A DNA stretch of 64,000 bases from the NCBI GenBank assembly GCA_041398745.1, contig JAWKUB010000002.1, positions 930,001 through 994,000 of the forward strand, read 5' to 3'. Below are positions 37,691 through 46,297 of the stretch, in pieces. Below the pieces are notes generated by a model. It searched no databases and had not been told where the DNA came from. It was given only the letters and a program-made list of their open reading frames with translations. The translations under genes were made by a program, and so were the position numbers. Within the stretch, counting starts at the first letter, position 1; each line of letters starts with the position of its first letter. Origin of the DNA: JACKHO01 sp041398745. GTDB lineage: Bacteria > Planctomycetota > Planctomycetia > Planctomycetales > Planctomycetaceae.

Positions 37691-38940
37691 GTCTGCGACT
37701 CTAAGGCCCAGACTTTTGACTGATGCTGCGCATACTCCTGCAGTGCCCGGCGTAGCCGTTCAGGGCAGGCCAGCGCGTCTCGGATAATTGACGCAATACG
37801 AGCAATGATCTTTTCGTCAACTTGCATGCCAGTGGGCAATTGCAGGACTTGATTGGATATTGATTCCGTGGCTGTCAGCGCGACGGGCGTGTGTTGCGTT
37901 TCACCCGCATACGGAGCCATGCGGTGACAGCTGGGGAAGAAATAGCGTCGAGCGATAATGTTCTCGCTGTGAAGTACGAGGAGCAGTTCATCGCGGCTCA
38001 TTCCCGCAGTTTCAGGATGAATGGTCAGGACAACGTATTGATCGTTGCTTTGGTCAAGTGTTTGTGGCGTAAACGACAGGCCTGGAACATTCCTCAGTTC
38101 TTCCCGGTAGGCGTGAAGGTTTTTGGTGTTACGCTTCACGAATTCGTCCATGGCGTCGAGCGATGTCAGTCCCATGGAAGCGTGAAACTCACTCATTTTG
38201 CCGTTCGTGCCCGGGTGAATGACGCGGTCGAATCCGTTGAATCCGAAATTCCGCATGAGTCGCAGTTTTTCCGCAAGCCGCGAACAGTTGGTGGTGATGG
38301 CTCCTCCTTCACCGCAGTTCACGAACTTCGTGGCATGAAAACTGAACACTTCGGCGTTGCCGAATCCGCCGACGGGCTTGCCGCCATACTCACATCCGAA
38401 TGCGTGTGCTGCGTCGAAGAGAAGCTTGAGGTTGCGATCATTGGCGAGTTCGGTCAGTTCCTCTACCGGTGCCGTTCTTCCCCACAAGTGGACCCCAATT
38501 ATTCCGGAGGTGCGATCCGTAATTGCTGCCGCGACCGATGTCGGTTCAATTTGGTGGGTGACTGGGTTGACGTCGCAGAAAACGGGCTGCAGTCCCTGCC
38601 AACTGACCGCGTGAGCGGTGGCTACGAACGTGAAAGCTGGTACGATGACCTCACCGGTCAAGTCCAACGCCCGAATGGCAATTTCGAGACCAATGGTGGC
38701 ATTGCTCACCGCTACGCAATGTTCCACTTGAAGTTGATTGGCAACTCGTTGCTCGAACTCGCGAACAAGTGGACCATCGTTCGTGAGCCAGTTGCGGTCC
38801 CAAATGGAGTTCACCTTCTCCAGAAAGCCTTCCCGGCTTCCGAGGTTTGGCCGTCCGACGTGGAGCGGTACCTCAAACAAGGGCTCACCGCCAAGCAAGG
38901 CCGGGACACGACTAGATGGTGCGGAAGACATGCGGTCCAA
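37687..38940 (-). CDS. DegT/DnrJ/EryC1/StrS-family sugar aminotransferase
   Basis: The 417-residue PLP enzyme of the nucleotide-sugar aminotransferase family has the opening GRPNLGSREGF and NDGPLVREFEQ. The SNATIGLEIAI phosphate-binding loop follows, then D176 in LLFDAAHAFGCEY, and K205 as the PLP Schiff base in FHATKFVNCGEGGA. It probably transfers an amino group onto a nucleotide sugar for surface glycan assembly. Neighbours are an acyltransferase 17 bases upstream and a GT4 that overlaps it downstream, so the three look like a small glycan operon. Confidence 0.92.
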   Translation of the reverse strand: MDRMSSAPSSRVPALLGGEPLFEVPLHVGRPNLGSREGFLEKVNSIWDRNWLTNDGPLVREFEQRVANQLQVEHCVAVSNATIGLEIAIRALDLTGEVIVPAFTFVATAHAVSWQGLQPVFCDVNPVTHQIEPTSVAAAITDRTSGIIGVHLWGRTAPVEELTELANDRNLKLLFDAAHAFGCEYGGKPVGGFGNAEVFSFHATKFVNCGEGGAITTNCSRLAEKLRLMRNFGFNGFDRVIHPGTNGKMSEFHASMGLTSLDAMDEFVKRNTKNLHAYREELRNVPGLSFTPQTLDQSNDQYVVLTIHPETAGMSRDELLLVLHSENIIARRYFFPSCHRMAPYAGETQHTPVALTATESISNQVLQLPTGMQVDEKIIARIASIIRDALACPERLRRALQEYAQHQSKVWALESQT

Positions 38941-38957
38941 AGTTGGTAAGTGAGGAT

Positions 38958-39539
38958 CTAAGACTCTTCAGCATAGCGCTGCCGGACTTTCTTCTCCAGT
39001 TCAAGAAGTTCCCTTCCGCGTCTGCCGACGATTCTTGCAGGTGTGCCGCCGACAATGTCGAATTCTCGGACGTCATCCTTGACGAGCGACAATGCACCCA
39101 CCGAAGCTCCCAAACCAAATGAGACGTCCGGCAACACGACCGATCCACTACCGATGATGACGTGGTTCTGAAGTGTTACCGAACCTTCTTGCACATCGCG
39201 AAATTCATCAGGCACGAGCGGATTTGTCAAATGCCCGCCAGTGTAATCGTCGTTTGCGGTGTACAGGCACACCCGCGACGAGAGGTTGCAGAAGTCGCCA
39301 ATGTTAATCGAGCCACTGCCGCCGAAGAGATAGCAGCCACAGGCAATGTGGACCCAGCTTCCAATTTGAATGCGGTGCGAAGAGGCACTGAGCACACAAA
39401 AGCAATCAATTCGAACATCGTGCCCGAGCACAATGTGTTGTGGGTTAATCAGGACGACGCTGCGATCAATGCGGACATTCTTCCCGCACTCCACTCCCAT
39501 GGCGAGCAATTCGTCCGGGCTGTATGGGTCGACTTGCAT
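38958..39539 (-). CDS. Left-handed beta-helix (hexapeptide) acyltransferase
   Basis: The 193-residue product has hexapeptide repeats ([IVL]-G-x4) from about residue 20 to 165, for example IVLGHDVRID, INIGDFCNLS and VIIGSGSVVLP. It ends with the IVGGTPARIVG motif common to sugar O- and N-acyltransferases. It likely acetylates a sugar in the same glycan pathway as the downstream aminotransferase and glycosyltransferase. A colanic-acid-type or WbbJ/NeuD-like role is possible. The exact substrate is unknown. Confidence 0.88.
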   Translation of the reverse strand: MQVDPYSPDELLAMGVECGKNVRIDRSVVLINPQHIVLGHDVRIDCFCVLSASSHRIQIGSWVHIACGCYLFGGSGSINIGDFCNLSSRVCLYTANDDYTGGHLTNPLVPDEFRDVQEGSVTLQNHVIIGSGSVVLPDVSFGLGASVGALSLVKDDVREFDIVGGTPARIVGRRGRELLELEKKVRQRYAEES

Positions 39540-39586
39540 GGGGTGTTTCCTGACTGGGCTCGCGAACTCTACATTGTACTTCTTAA

Positions 39587-40798
39587 TTACGTTCTACGGA
39601 GGAGAAAACGCCGGAGTAAGTCGAGGGCAGATTTGGCTGTGCGGGTGAGGCGAATGGCCGGGTTGCCGTTCCAGGACAAGTCGTAACCTTCTTTTACGCC
39701 CTCGTCGGTGAGCAGCAGCATTTCCGTGGCGGTCGACTTGGTCCCCTGCTCGTCGATGATTCTCTCTGGGCCAATGGCGAGGACATAGTTTGCACCACAA
39801 TGCGCTCGCCATGCTTCCGCGGCCTGCTGCAGGTCTTCAACTTGGCCGCTTTGAACCTGACCGCCAGCCAACGGGTTAAACTCATTGCTGGCACTGGAAG
39901 CGAGCACTCTTCCCTGTGCATGAAATAGTCGTCCCGCAAGTTGGCCCGCCGTGCCCCATTCCAGCGTCGCCAGGGTTTGTCGGTTGCTGCGGAGCATTTC
40001 CACAACGACGTCTTCGAGCTTCTCATCTTCAACACCAAAAACGTGGTCGCCGAGCCGCTCACGCGCCATGGTCAACGTCGTGGCGATTTTCTTCTGACAT
40101 TCCTGTTCATCTGCCCCGTGGGCAACGATTCGCAGTGTGATGGTTGCCTCGTGAGCTGTGATTCCGACCTCGGGGTCGCGTCCTCTGGCGGTGAGATCGC
40201 CCAGGATTTCTTCCGTGGCCGACTCACCCAGTCCGAAGCAGTTGAGTCGAGCACGTCTGATGCAGCGGCTGGCTCCAGGTAGTCGCGGTTGCACCTGCTC
40301 GCGAAACATTCTGTACATTTCACTAGGGACACCCGGCATGGCAGCCACCAGGCATGGCGTGCGATTTCGCCGGGGCACTTCGAGCCAAATTCCCGGAGCG
40401 GTGCCGACCGGATTAGGCAATGGATGACTACCCTGAGGAAACATCGCCTGAATGCGATTTCGCTCGGGCATTTCGCGACCGCGTCCCCGAAAGAAATCTT
40501 CGAGGTGTGTCAGGCTTTCCGCGTCCAGTTCCAGTGGAACACGCGCCAGCTTGGCGAGCACATCTCGTGTGAGATCGTCTTGAGTGGGACCGAGTCCACC
40601 GCTGACGAGCACGACATCCACCCGCTCGACAGCGAGTTGCAACGCCTGGAGGTTGGCGTCGATGTTGTCGGCCACTGTGGTGTGGAATAGCGTCGAAATG
40701 CCCATGTCAGCCAACTGCAGACTGAGCCACTGACTGTTGGTGTCAAGCTTTTCACCGCTGGTCAGCTCAGAACCAATCGCGACAATTTCCGCTTGCAT
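39587..40798 (-). CDS. cinA: CinA-family protein with altered C-terminal domain
   Basis: From ATG 40798 the 403-residue product has a MoCF-type N-terminal domain (AEIVAIGSELTSGEKLDTNS, then SGGLGPTQDDLTRDVLA), the CinA pyrophosphatase-like domain. A CinA/PncC-like C-terminal domain follows. In active nicotinamide-nucleotide deamidases this domain begins near ESCTGG; here the matching segment reads LEWGTAG, so the Ser nucleophile region is changed. The protein may keep the N-terminal activity but lack deamidase function. A GTG at 40810 would add four residues. It lies 47 bases upstream of the acyltransferase gene. Confidence 0.88.
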   Translation of the reverse strand: MQAEIVAIGSELTSGEKLDTNSQWLSLQLADMGISTLFHTTVADNIDANLQALQLAVERVDVVLVSGGLGPTQDDLTRDVLAKLARVPLELDAESLTHLEDFFRGRGREMPERNRIQAMFPQGSHPLPNPVGTAPGIWLEVPRRNRTPCLVAAMPGVPSEMYRMFREQVQPRLPGASRCIRRARLNCFGLGESATEEILGDLTARGRDPEVGITAHEATITLRIVAHGADEQECQKKIATTLTMARERLGDHVFGVEDEKLEDVVVEMLRSNRQTLATLEWGTAGQLAGRLFHAQGRVLASSASNEFNPLAGGQVQSGQVEDLQQAAEAWRAHCGANYVLAIGPERIIDEQGTKSTATEMLLLTDEGVKEGYDLSWNGNPAIRLTRTAKSALDLLRRFLLRRT

Positions 40799-40834
40799 TT
40801 GTTCGACCACGCCGTGTGAAGAGTCTACGGACGG

Positions 40835-41443
40835 CTAGCGAACTTGGCGGCCAGGTGCGTCCGCGATTTCGCTTACCTTGATGAAGCGAACAGTCTGATT
40901 GCCATGATGGGTCGATGCAATGCCGTCACTGAGTTGCGAGTTCGGGAGGACCATTGCGCTGTGGATGATGAGCCAACCGGTTCCGCCCTGGCCATCCACG
41001 ACTCGGTAGCGGCCCGCTTCAATTCCCATTGGCAGCTGGGCAATGTGTGCCGCCAGTTCATCGGACTCCAAAGTGAGATCACCGCGAAGAATCGAGATTT
41101 GTGTGCCAAAGGAGATGTCCCCTTCGTCCAGCACGACATGCGAGTCATGCAGGGCTGGTACTGCGACGGGTGAGTGGGGTTCAGCGCGGGCAATTGTCGC
41201 GACGTGGGCTGGTTGCTGATGTTGCTCGACCAGCATGACCGGAATTGGCTTGCCACTGAAGTTGGGCTGAATCATCGCCCGTTGGGCGAGAAGCTCGGGA
41301 TCAGGCTTTGCCTGAGACCAGGCCATCCCAAAGAGCAGCGTGACGACGATTAGGCCGGTCATCCGCGCAATGGCGACAGCCTGCTCCGGAACGCTCTCCG
41401 TAACAGGATCCGGCGAATGATGTTGCGACGATGATTCCGACAT
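40835..41443 (-). CDS. Single-pass membrane protein of unknown function
   Basis: The 202-residue product (ATG 41443, with a TGGAG/GGAAG-like upstream region) has a polar N-terminus, one hydrophobic helix (MTGLIVVTLLFGMAWS), and a beta-rich C-terminal domain of about 150 residues. That domain has strand-like stretches separated by charged loops and ends with FIKVSEIADAP. I do not recognise the family. It is next to cinA on the same strand, 36 bases before the cinA start, so it may be co-transcribed with it. The likely topology is one membrane anchor with an extracytoplasmic domain. Confidence 0.6.
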   Translation of the reverse strand: MSESSSQHHSPDPVTESVPEQAVAIARMTGLIVVTLLFGMAWSQAKPDPELLAQRAMIQPNFSGKPIPVMLVEQHQQPAHVATIARAEPHSPVAVPALHDSHVVLDEGDISFGTQISILRGDLTLESDELAAHIAQLPMGIEAGRYRVVDGQGGTGWLIIHSAMVLPNSQLSDGIASTHHGNQTVRFIKVSEIADAPGRQVR

Positions 41444-41597
41444 TTCTTCCAACTCCAGGTGAGTGGGTAGACCCCCATACGAACTAGTATCGGCTCCCTG
41501 GAAGTCGGTAGTTCAGTTAATTTGGGTAAAGGTGGTGGCCGTGGAGATGGCCTTGCATTTCGATTACGGGCGTCGCGTGGAACCCTATGGTTCAGCG

Positions 41598-41603
41598 TAT
41601 AAT
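41598..41603 (+). promoter_or_regulatory. Possible -10 element in the 420-base ilvB leader region
   Basis: The gap from 41444 to 41863 has no supported gene. A perfect TATAAT stands at 41598-41603 on the ilvB strand, but the -35 region 17 bases before it (GC-rich, around 41575) is weak. The message would carry a leader of about 250 bases. A short GC hairpin around CCTGC/GCAGG lies near 41650-41670. I find no clear branched-chain leader peptide or riboswitch. Confidence 0.3.
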
Positions 41604-41863
41604 TTACTTGGAGAATGAGACTTACGTCGAACGAACCGACCTGCTGGGTGCTTCGGCAGGCTTGGGTGGTTCAATTTGTGTCGCCTGAGCGCCCTCGTCC
41701 TTAAGGAATTTTGGCGTGAACCGGTTTGGAGGGTCGCCCGTCCTACATACTCCGGTTACCATTCACTCTCACAATCTCCGGCGCTGAGCGTGCGCAAATT
41801 GAGCGCGGGATTGCGTGTGACTGAATTCGACGTCCAACTGACTAATGTACTTGAGGAAAACTC

Positions 41864-43687
41864 GTGTCGACCGCCACTGATAAAACCACCGACTGCCAAA
41901 CATTGACAGGCGCTGAAATCCTCGTTGAGGCCTTGATTCGGCAGGGTGGGAAGCACGTATTTGCTTATCCCGGCGGTGCCAGCATGCCGCTTCACCAGGC
42001 GCTGCGAAAATACCGCGACCGCATTCGTACGATTCTGCCACGCCACGAGCAGGGAGGGTCATTTGCGGCTCAGGGTGTTTCCCGAACAAGCGACGATATT
42101 GGGATTTGCATGGCAACGTCTGGTCCCGGGGCGACAAACCTCGTGACGGCGATTGCTGACGCGAAAATGGACTCCGTTCCGATGATCGCGGTGACGGGTC
42201 AGGTCCCCCAGGCTGTTATTGGATCGGACGCGTTTCAGGAAACGCCCATTGTGGAAGTCTGCCGCGCGATTACGAAGCACCATTATCTCATTACCGCCGC
42301 GGACTACACTTGTCCGGAGTCGGTCAAAGAGGCGATGAAGTCAATTCCTCGTATTATCAAGGAAGCCTTTTTCCTGGCACGTAGCGGTCGTCCCGGCCCC
42401 GTTCTTGTCGATTTCCCCAAGAACATTCAGTTGGCTTCGATCAACGTCGACGAACTCGACTTCGATCCTCCCATGTACTTGCCCGGTTACCATCCTGAGC
42501 GTCGTCAGATTGCTCAGGAACAGGTGAATCAGGTCATCGCGGCAGTTCGCCGAGCGAAAAAGCCGATTCTGTACGTGGGTGGTGGCGTCATCAACTCGGG
42601 AGCGTCGGCCGAACTGGTGAAATTTGCGAGGGAGTCGAACATTCCTGTCACCATGACGTGCATGGGACTTGGTGCGTTTCCAGGAGATGACGACCAGTCT
42701 CTGCACATGCTGGGGATGCACGGAACGGTTTACGCCAACTACGCCATTAACGATGCCGACCTGTTACTCGCGTTTGGTGTCCGGTTCGACGACCGCGTTA
42801 CCGGCAAGCTGGAAGAATTTGCGAAGCACGGAAAAATCGTGCATGTCGATATCGATCCTTCGGAAATGCACAAGAACAAGGAAGCGCATATTCCCATTGT
42901 GGCTGATGTGAAGTGCTTTCTGGAGGCGCTCAATAAGTCTTTTGATGCAAAGAAAGACGCAGCCGATTTGACCGACTGGTGGAAGCAACTCAACGAGTGG
43001 AAAGCGAAGTTCCCGCTCACCATTCCAGAATCTGGCGATTACATCTTCCCGCAGTACGCCATTGACGAACTGTGGCGGCAGACCATCGACAACGAGCCAT
43101 TTGTCGCGGTGGGTGTGGGGCAGCACCAAATGTTCGCCGCACAGTACTACAAGTTCCGTTCACCGAAGAAGTGGCTGTCCAGTTCTGGTCTGGGCACCAT
43201 GGGATTCGGCTTGCCAGCAGCCATGGGCGTGCAGGCGGCGCATCCCGACTCGATGGTCATTGACATCGACGGGGATGGCTCTTTCCTGATGAATGTTCAG
43301 GAGTTAGCGACGCTCCGCTGCGAAAAACTGCCCGTGAAAATCCTGCTGCTGAACAATCAGCACCTCGGCATGGTGGTGCAGTGGGAAGATCGATTCATGG
43401 ATGGACGTCGTGCCCATACTTACCTCGGTCCGATTGACCATCCTGAGTGGCTGGGTGAAGGCGAAGGTGGACACTACGAGGAGACATATCCTGACTTCGT
43501 GTCCATTGCCAAGGGATTCGGTGTCGAAGCGAAACAGGTTCGCAGTAAGAAGGAATTCCCCGCAGCACTGGCAGAAATGCTCGCACACGACGGGCCCTAC
43601 CTGCTGGATGTCATTTGCCCCTACCAGGCACATGTGTTACCCATGGTTCCCGCTGGTGGAACTGTGCGCGACATCATCATCGAGTAG
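41864..43687 (+). CDS. ilvB: Acetolactate synthase large subunit, biosynthetic type
   Basis: The 607-residue ThDP enzyme starts at GTG 41864, preceded by TTGAGGAAA. The N-terminal half has VFAYPGGASMP and the catalytic Glu in PRHEQGGSFAAQG. A middle FAD-binding domain follows. The C-terminal half has the ThDP motif DGDGSFLMNVQEL, with LLNNQHLGMVVQWE after it. The enzyme makes acetolactate or acetohydroxybutyrate in valine, leucine and isoleucine synthesis. No small regulatory subunit gene (ilvN) follows; a terminator comes 20 bases after the stop. It must pair with a subunit encoded elsewhere or work alone. Confidence 0.95.
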   Translation: MSTATDKTTDCQTLTGAEILVEALIRQGGKHVFAYPGGASMPLHQALRKYRDRIRTILPRHEQGGSFAAQGVSRTSDDIGICMATSGPGATNLVTAIADAKMDSVPMIAVTGQVPQAVIGSDAFQETPIVEVCRAITKHHYLITAADYTCPESVKEAMKSIPRIIKEAFFLARSGRPGPVLVDFPKNIQLASINVDELDFDPPMYLPGYHPERRQIAQEQVNQVIAAVRRAKKPILYVGGGVINSGASAELVKFARESNIPVTMTCMGLGAFPGDDDQSLHMLGMHGTVYANYAINDADLLLAFGVRFDDRVTGKLEEFAKHGKIVHVDIDPSEMHKNKEAHIPIVADVKCFLEALNKSFDAKKDAADLTDWWKQLNEWKAKFPLTIPESGDYIFPQYAIDELWRQTIDNEPFVAVGVGQHQMFAAQYYKFRSPKKWLSSSGLGTMGFGLPAAMGVQAAHPDSMVIDIDGDGSFLMNVQELATLRCEKLPVKILLLNNQHLGMVVQWEDRFMDGRRAHTYLGPIDHPEWLGEGEGGHYEETYPDFVSIAKGFGVEAKQVRSKKEFPAALAEMLAHDGPYLLDVICPYQAHVLPMVPAGGTVRDIIIE

Positions 43688-43707
43688 TGAGAACTCAATG
43701 CGAAATG

Positions 43708-43747
43708 ACAGGTGCCACATCGACCGATTGTGGCGCCTGTTTTTTTA
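43708..43747 (+). terminator. Rho-independent terminator of ilvB
   Basis: A 12-base-pair stem (ACAGGTGCCACA at 43708-43719 with TGTGGCGCCTGT at 43729-43740, one G-T wobble) with a 9-base loop is followed by a run of seven T. It lies 20 bases after the ilvB stop, which supports ilvB as a single-gene transcript. Confidence 0.93.
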
Positions 43748-43914
43748 TGGGCTTCAGTTCAATCTTTGCCGATGTGAATCAAATCCTGCGAAAAATGTTG
43801 TCATCTTGTGCAGCAGGTCTTTTCTCAAATGTAGATGCGCCGGTATAGTTGAATGCGTGTCGGCTGAGTGGTCGTCTCGCGAGTTCGATTGTCGTTGGAG
43901 CAAGAGATTCTGTC

Positions 43915-44313
43915 ATGGCTGTGATAAGTCAATCGCCTGCGAGCGGCTTAAAATTCCATCCAGATGCGTATCGGTTCGTATTTGAAGCCCTCCACTTCAC
44001 GCAGCAGAAGCTGAATCGTCCTGCGGCTGAGCATCCCGACGACGAGGAAGCACACATCACCGGACAGGAACTCCTGCACGGCATTAAGCGACTCGGCCTG
44101 AAGCGCTTCGGGCGACTGGCCAAGACGGTATTTGAGCACTGGGGTGTCAAATCGACTGGCGATTTCGGTCGCATTGTCTTCGAGTTGATTGAACGCGGTG
44201 AAATGCGGAAAACCGACCGAGATCAACTCAGCGATTTCATGAGTGTCTACGACTTCCAGGAAGCACTGGTTGACGACTACACCATCAAGACGAAAGAAGC
44301 ATTCGCTCAGTAG
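43915..44313 (+). CDS. Minf_1886-like conserved protein of unknown function
   Basis: From ATG 43915 the 132-residue product has FHPDAYRFVFEALHFTQ near the start, then ITGQELLHGIKRLGLKRFG and VFEHWGVKSTGDFGRIVF. It ends with a YDFQEAL segment and a short tail. This block order matches, as I remember it, the small conserved proteins named after Minf_1886, whose function is unknown. It is cytoplasmic and helical. An upstream extension to 43849 is possible but lacks conserved character. It is convergent with the lipoprotein gene 12 bases away. Confidence 0.75.
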   Translation: MAVISQSPASGLKFHPDAYRFVFEALHFTQQKLNRPAAEHPDDEEAHITGQELLHGIKRLGLKRFGRLAKTVFEHWGVKSTGDFGRIVFELIERGEMRKTDRDQLSDFMSVYDFQEALVDDYTIKTKEAFAQ

Positions 44314-44325
44314 GGCAGAAATTGT

Positions 44326-44628
44326 TCACGATTTCGCCTGCTCCATCATGAGTTGCCGCGCGTTTTGCGTCGCCTCTTCCCATTGCTCGTCTTGAGCGAG
44401 TTTGACGATGTCCATCAGGATGCCATGCTCGGCTTCCGAGATGTCGCCGCCGGCTAGGGAATCATTGATGAACTGTTCCGCTTTCTCCAGTCGCGAGGCA
44501 TCCTGCTGACTGCACGCTCCATAGAGCGCTTGAGCGTACTCGTAGGTCGTGGTGCTGACGTCGCCGTACTTACGGCAACCCGCGAAGACGACCAACAACA
44601 ATGACAGTGAAATGCAGAATAGACGCAC
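44326..44628 (-). CDS. Small lipoprotein
   Basis: The 100-residue product has a lipoprotein signal peptide with the lipobox FAGC (Cys near 18). A helical, charged mature part of about 80 residues (KAEQFINDSLAGG and similar) resembles half a TPR array. Its GTG start shares one base with the TAG stop of the DUF1559 gene, so the two are coupled translationally and likely act together at the envelope. Function unknown. Confidence 0.8.
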   Translation of the reverse strand: MRLFCISLSLLLVVFAGCRKYGDVSTTTYEYAQALYGACSQQDASRLEKAEQFINDSLAGGDISEAEHGILMDIVKLAQDEQWEEATQNARQLMMEQAKS

Positions 44629-45692
44629 TAAAACTCCCCCAAGATTTCGCCTTCGCTCATACTGGACAGCTCCGCGAAGGTCAGCAAGTCAATGTTTTCC
44701 GAAATGAATCGGACCGATCCATCCCCCATGCACAAATGACCGCCGCCCACATGCTCGGAGTACATTTGGCCGACATGCAGCGTCGGAAAGTTCACGGGGT
44801 GAATAATCGGAAACCCGGTAATGTCGAGTTCACCGCCTGAAGGCCCGGCATGGACGAGCGTCAATGTGGCAGCCGCATCAGAGCCGTTGAGTGGAGTAGC
44901 AATTCTCGGATGCGTGAACGCACCGGGAATGACACCTACCCAGGTCTTATCGCTCAGGCGCGAGGAATGCTCACCCAGCAGAATTGTCGAGCTGGTGCCA
45001 TCGGTCATATCACGGAAGCGTGTCGCCGAATTGCGATAAAACGGTCCGTCCGCGACAACACCCGCGTTGCCATTGATGTTTACGGTACGCGTTGTACCAG
45101 AGTAGATGTCAGTGAACACGAGTCCGGTCAGTGAAGAACCGCAGTCGCCCCAGCAGGACTCCTGACCATGGCTCGCGACGTAATGCGATCTTCCCAACAC
45201 AACAGAGTTTCCCCCAATTAAGAGGGGATTCCCCGCGGCATCTTGCACGGTGAAAGGTTCATCTCCTCCGGTTGCAGACGGGCACAGGAACACCGGCAAC
45301 TTCATATCAATGGCCGCTGCATGTTTCGGCGCCCAAACTGGCTCAGCTGAATCAAGTTGATTTGAGAGAGGAGCCTGATCAAGGTAAGGCAACAGTGCTG
45401 TCCCCCAACCCCAGCCGGGAGCGGCATCCCAACTCTGTGGGTCGATGTTGGCCGAGGCAGGGCCCGAGCCGTTATTCGTTGGGAATGAATAGTAGCCAGC
45501 GGGGAATGTGGAATGTGCGTCGTGGTAATTGTGGAGCGCGAGTCCCAGTTGTTTGAGATGACCTTTGCACTGTGTTCTTCTGGCGGCTTCTCTTGCCTGC
45601 TGCACAGCTGGCAAGAGGAGCGCTACCAGCACTCCAATAATGGCAATCACCACCAGGAGTTCAATCAATGTGAATCCATGACGCTTCATCAT
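44628..45692 (-). CDS. DUF1559 protein with prepilin-type N-terminus
   Basis: The 354-residue product begins with a type IV prepilin leader (KRHGFTLIELLVVIAIIGVL; cleavage between Gly and Phe, E5 present). The DUF1559 globular domain follows, with RTQCKGHLKQLGLALHNYHD. It ends with the H-x9-DG motif (H, nine residues, DG) before VRFIS. This is a family highly expanded in planctomycetes and probably a pseudopilin-like envelope protein. AAGG lies just before the double ATG. The prepilin peptidase encoded at 10.6 kb is one candidate processing enzyme. It is divergent from mntR, with an MntR-box-like site between them. Confidence 0.93.
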   Translation of the reverse strand: MMKRHGFTLIELLVVIAIIGVLVALLLPAVQQAREAARRTQCKGHLKQLGLALHNYHDAHSTFPAGYYSFPTNNGSGPASANIDPQSWDAAPGWGWGTALLPYLDQAPLSNQLDSAEPVWAPKHAAAIDMKLPVFLCPSATGGDEPFTVQDAAGNPLLIGGNSVVLGRSHYVASHGQESCWGDCGSSLTGLVFTDIYSGTTRTVNINGNAGVVADGPFYRNSATRFRDMTDGTSSTILLGEHSSRLSDKTWVGVIPGAFTHPRIATPLNGSDAAATLTLVHAGPSGGELDITGFPIIHPVNFPTLHVGQMYSEHVGGGHLCMGDGSVRFISENIDLLTFAELSSMSEGEILGEF

Positions 45693-45718
45693 GAGGCCTT
45701 ATCGACGAAAGTTTATCA

Positions 45719-45758
45719 TTGGCTAATTCCAGCTGAGGTGGAATGTTAGCCAAGGCTA
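45719..45758. promoter_or_regulatory. MntR-box-like operator in the divergent DUF1559/mntR region
   Basis: TAGC-CAAG-GCTA at 45747-45758 is a perfect 5-2-5 palindrome (TAGCC AA GGCTA). It matches the core that I remember for the enterobacterial MntR box (TAGC-N4-GCTA). A further inverted copy TTGGCTAA lies at 45719-45726 against TTAGCCAA at 45746-45753. The site is 94-105 bases upstream of the mntR ATG and 55-66 bases upstream of the DUF1559 ATG. Its position suits autoregulation of mntR and possibly control of the DUF1559-lipoprotein pair. Confidence 0.55.
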
Positions 45759-45851
45759 CATTTTTGTCAAGTGGGAGAATCGACGCGATTGAAGGGAGTT
45801 GTTCATCGACGGTATCATGTCGGGAGACACTCAGTACGCTCAGGTTATCGC

Positions 45852-46280
45852 ATGCCCACATCACCAGGATCTCGACATCGCCGTATTCGGTCGGACCACG
45901 CCACAGAACTGGCCGAGGACTACGTCGAAGCGATTGCGGAAATCATCGATCAACAGGGCGTTTGCCGGGGAACTGACTTGGCTGAGCGCTTTGCCGTCAG
46001 TCATGTGACGGTGAACCGGACCATCGGGCGGCTCGAACGTGATGGGTACGTAAAAACTGAGCCGTATGCACCCGTCGAATTGACGGCAAAGGGCCAACGC
46101 CTGGCGAATGAGTCCTCTGCACGGCACGAAACTGTGTTACAGTTCTTGCTGGCACTCGGAGTGCCACAAACGAGTGCAGCCATTGACAGCGAAGGTATCG
46201 AGCATCATTGCAGTGAAGACACACTCAATTGCATGAGGAAGTTCATAGAGCAGCAGGGCAGCGCTCAGCACAATACGTAG
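45852..46280 (+). CDS. mntR: MntR/DtxR-family manganese-responsive regulator
   Basis: From ATG 45852 the 142-residue protein has an N-terminal winged-helix domain with the helix-turn-helix around 36-70 (GTDLAERFAVSHVTVNRTI). A dimerisation domain follows. All metal ligands of B. subtilis MntR are conserved: D23 and E26 in DYVE, H92 in RHE, and E114, E117 and H118 in EGIEHH. It should therefore bind Mn(II) (or Fe) and repress its targets. Upstream frame extension to 45771 is not supported. No manganese transporter gene is in this window. Confidence 0.93.
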   Translation: MPTSPGSRHRRIRSDHATELAEDYVEAIAEIIDQQGVCRGTDLAERFAVSHVTVNRTIGRLERDGYVKTEPYAPVELTAKGQRLANESSARHETVLQFLLALGVPQTSAAIDSEGIEHHCSEDTLNCMRKFIEQQGSAQHNT

Positions 46281-46297
46281 CAGTTTGGCTGGGGCAC

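Noticed and set aside
37891..38949. A 352-codon plus-strand frame over the DegT gene
   Set aside because: It is the complement of the DegT gene, whose PLP motif and ATGA overlap with its neighbour identify the real strand.
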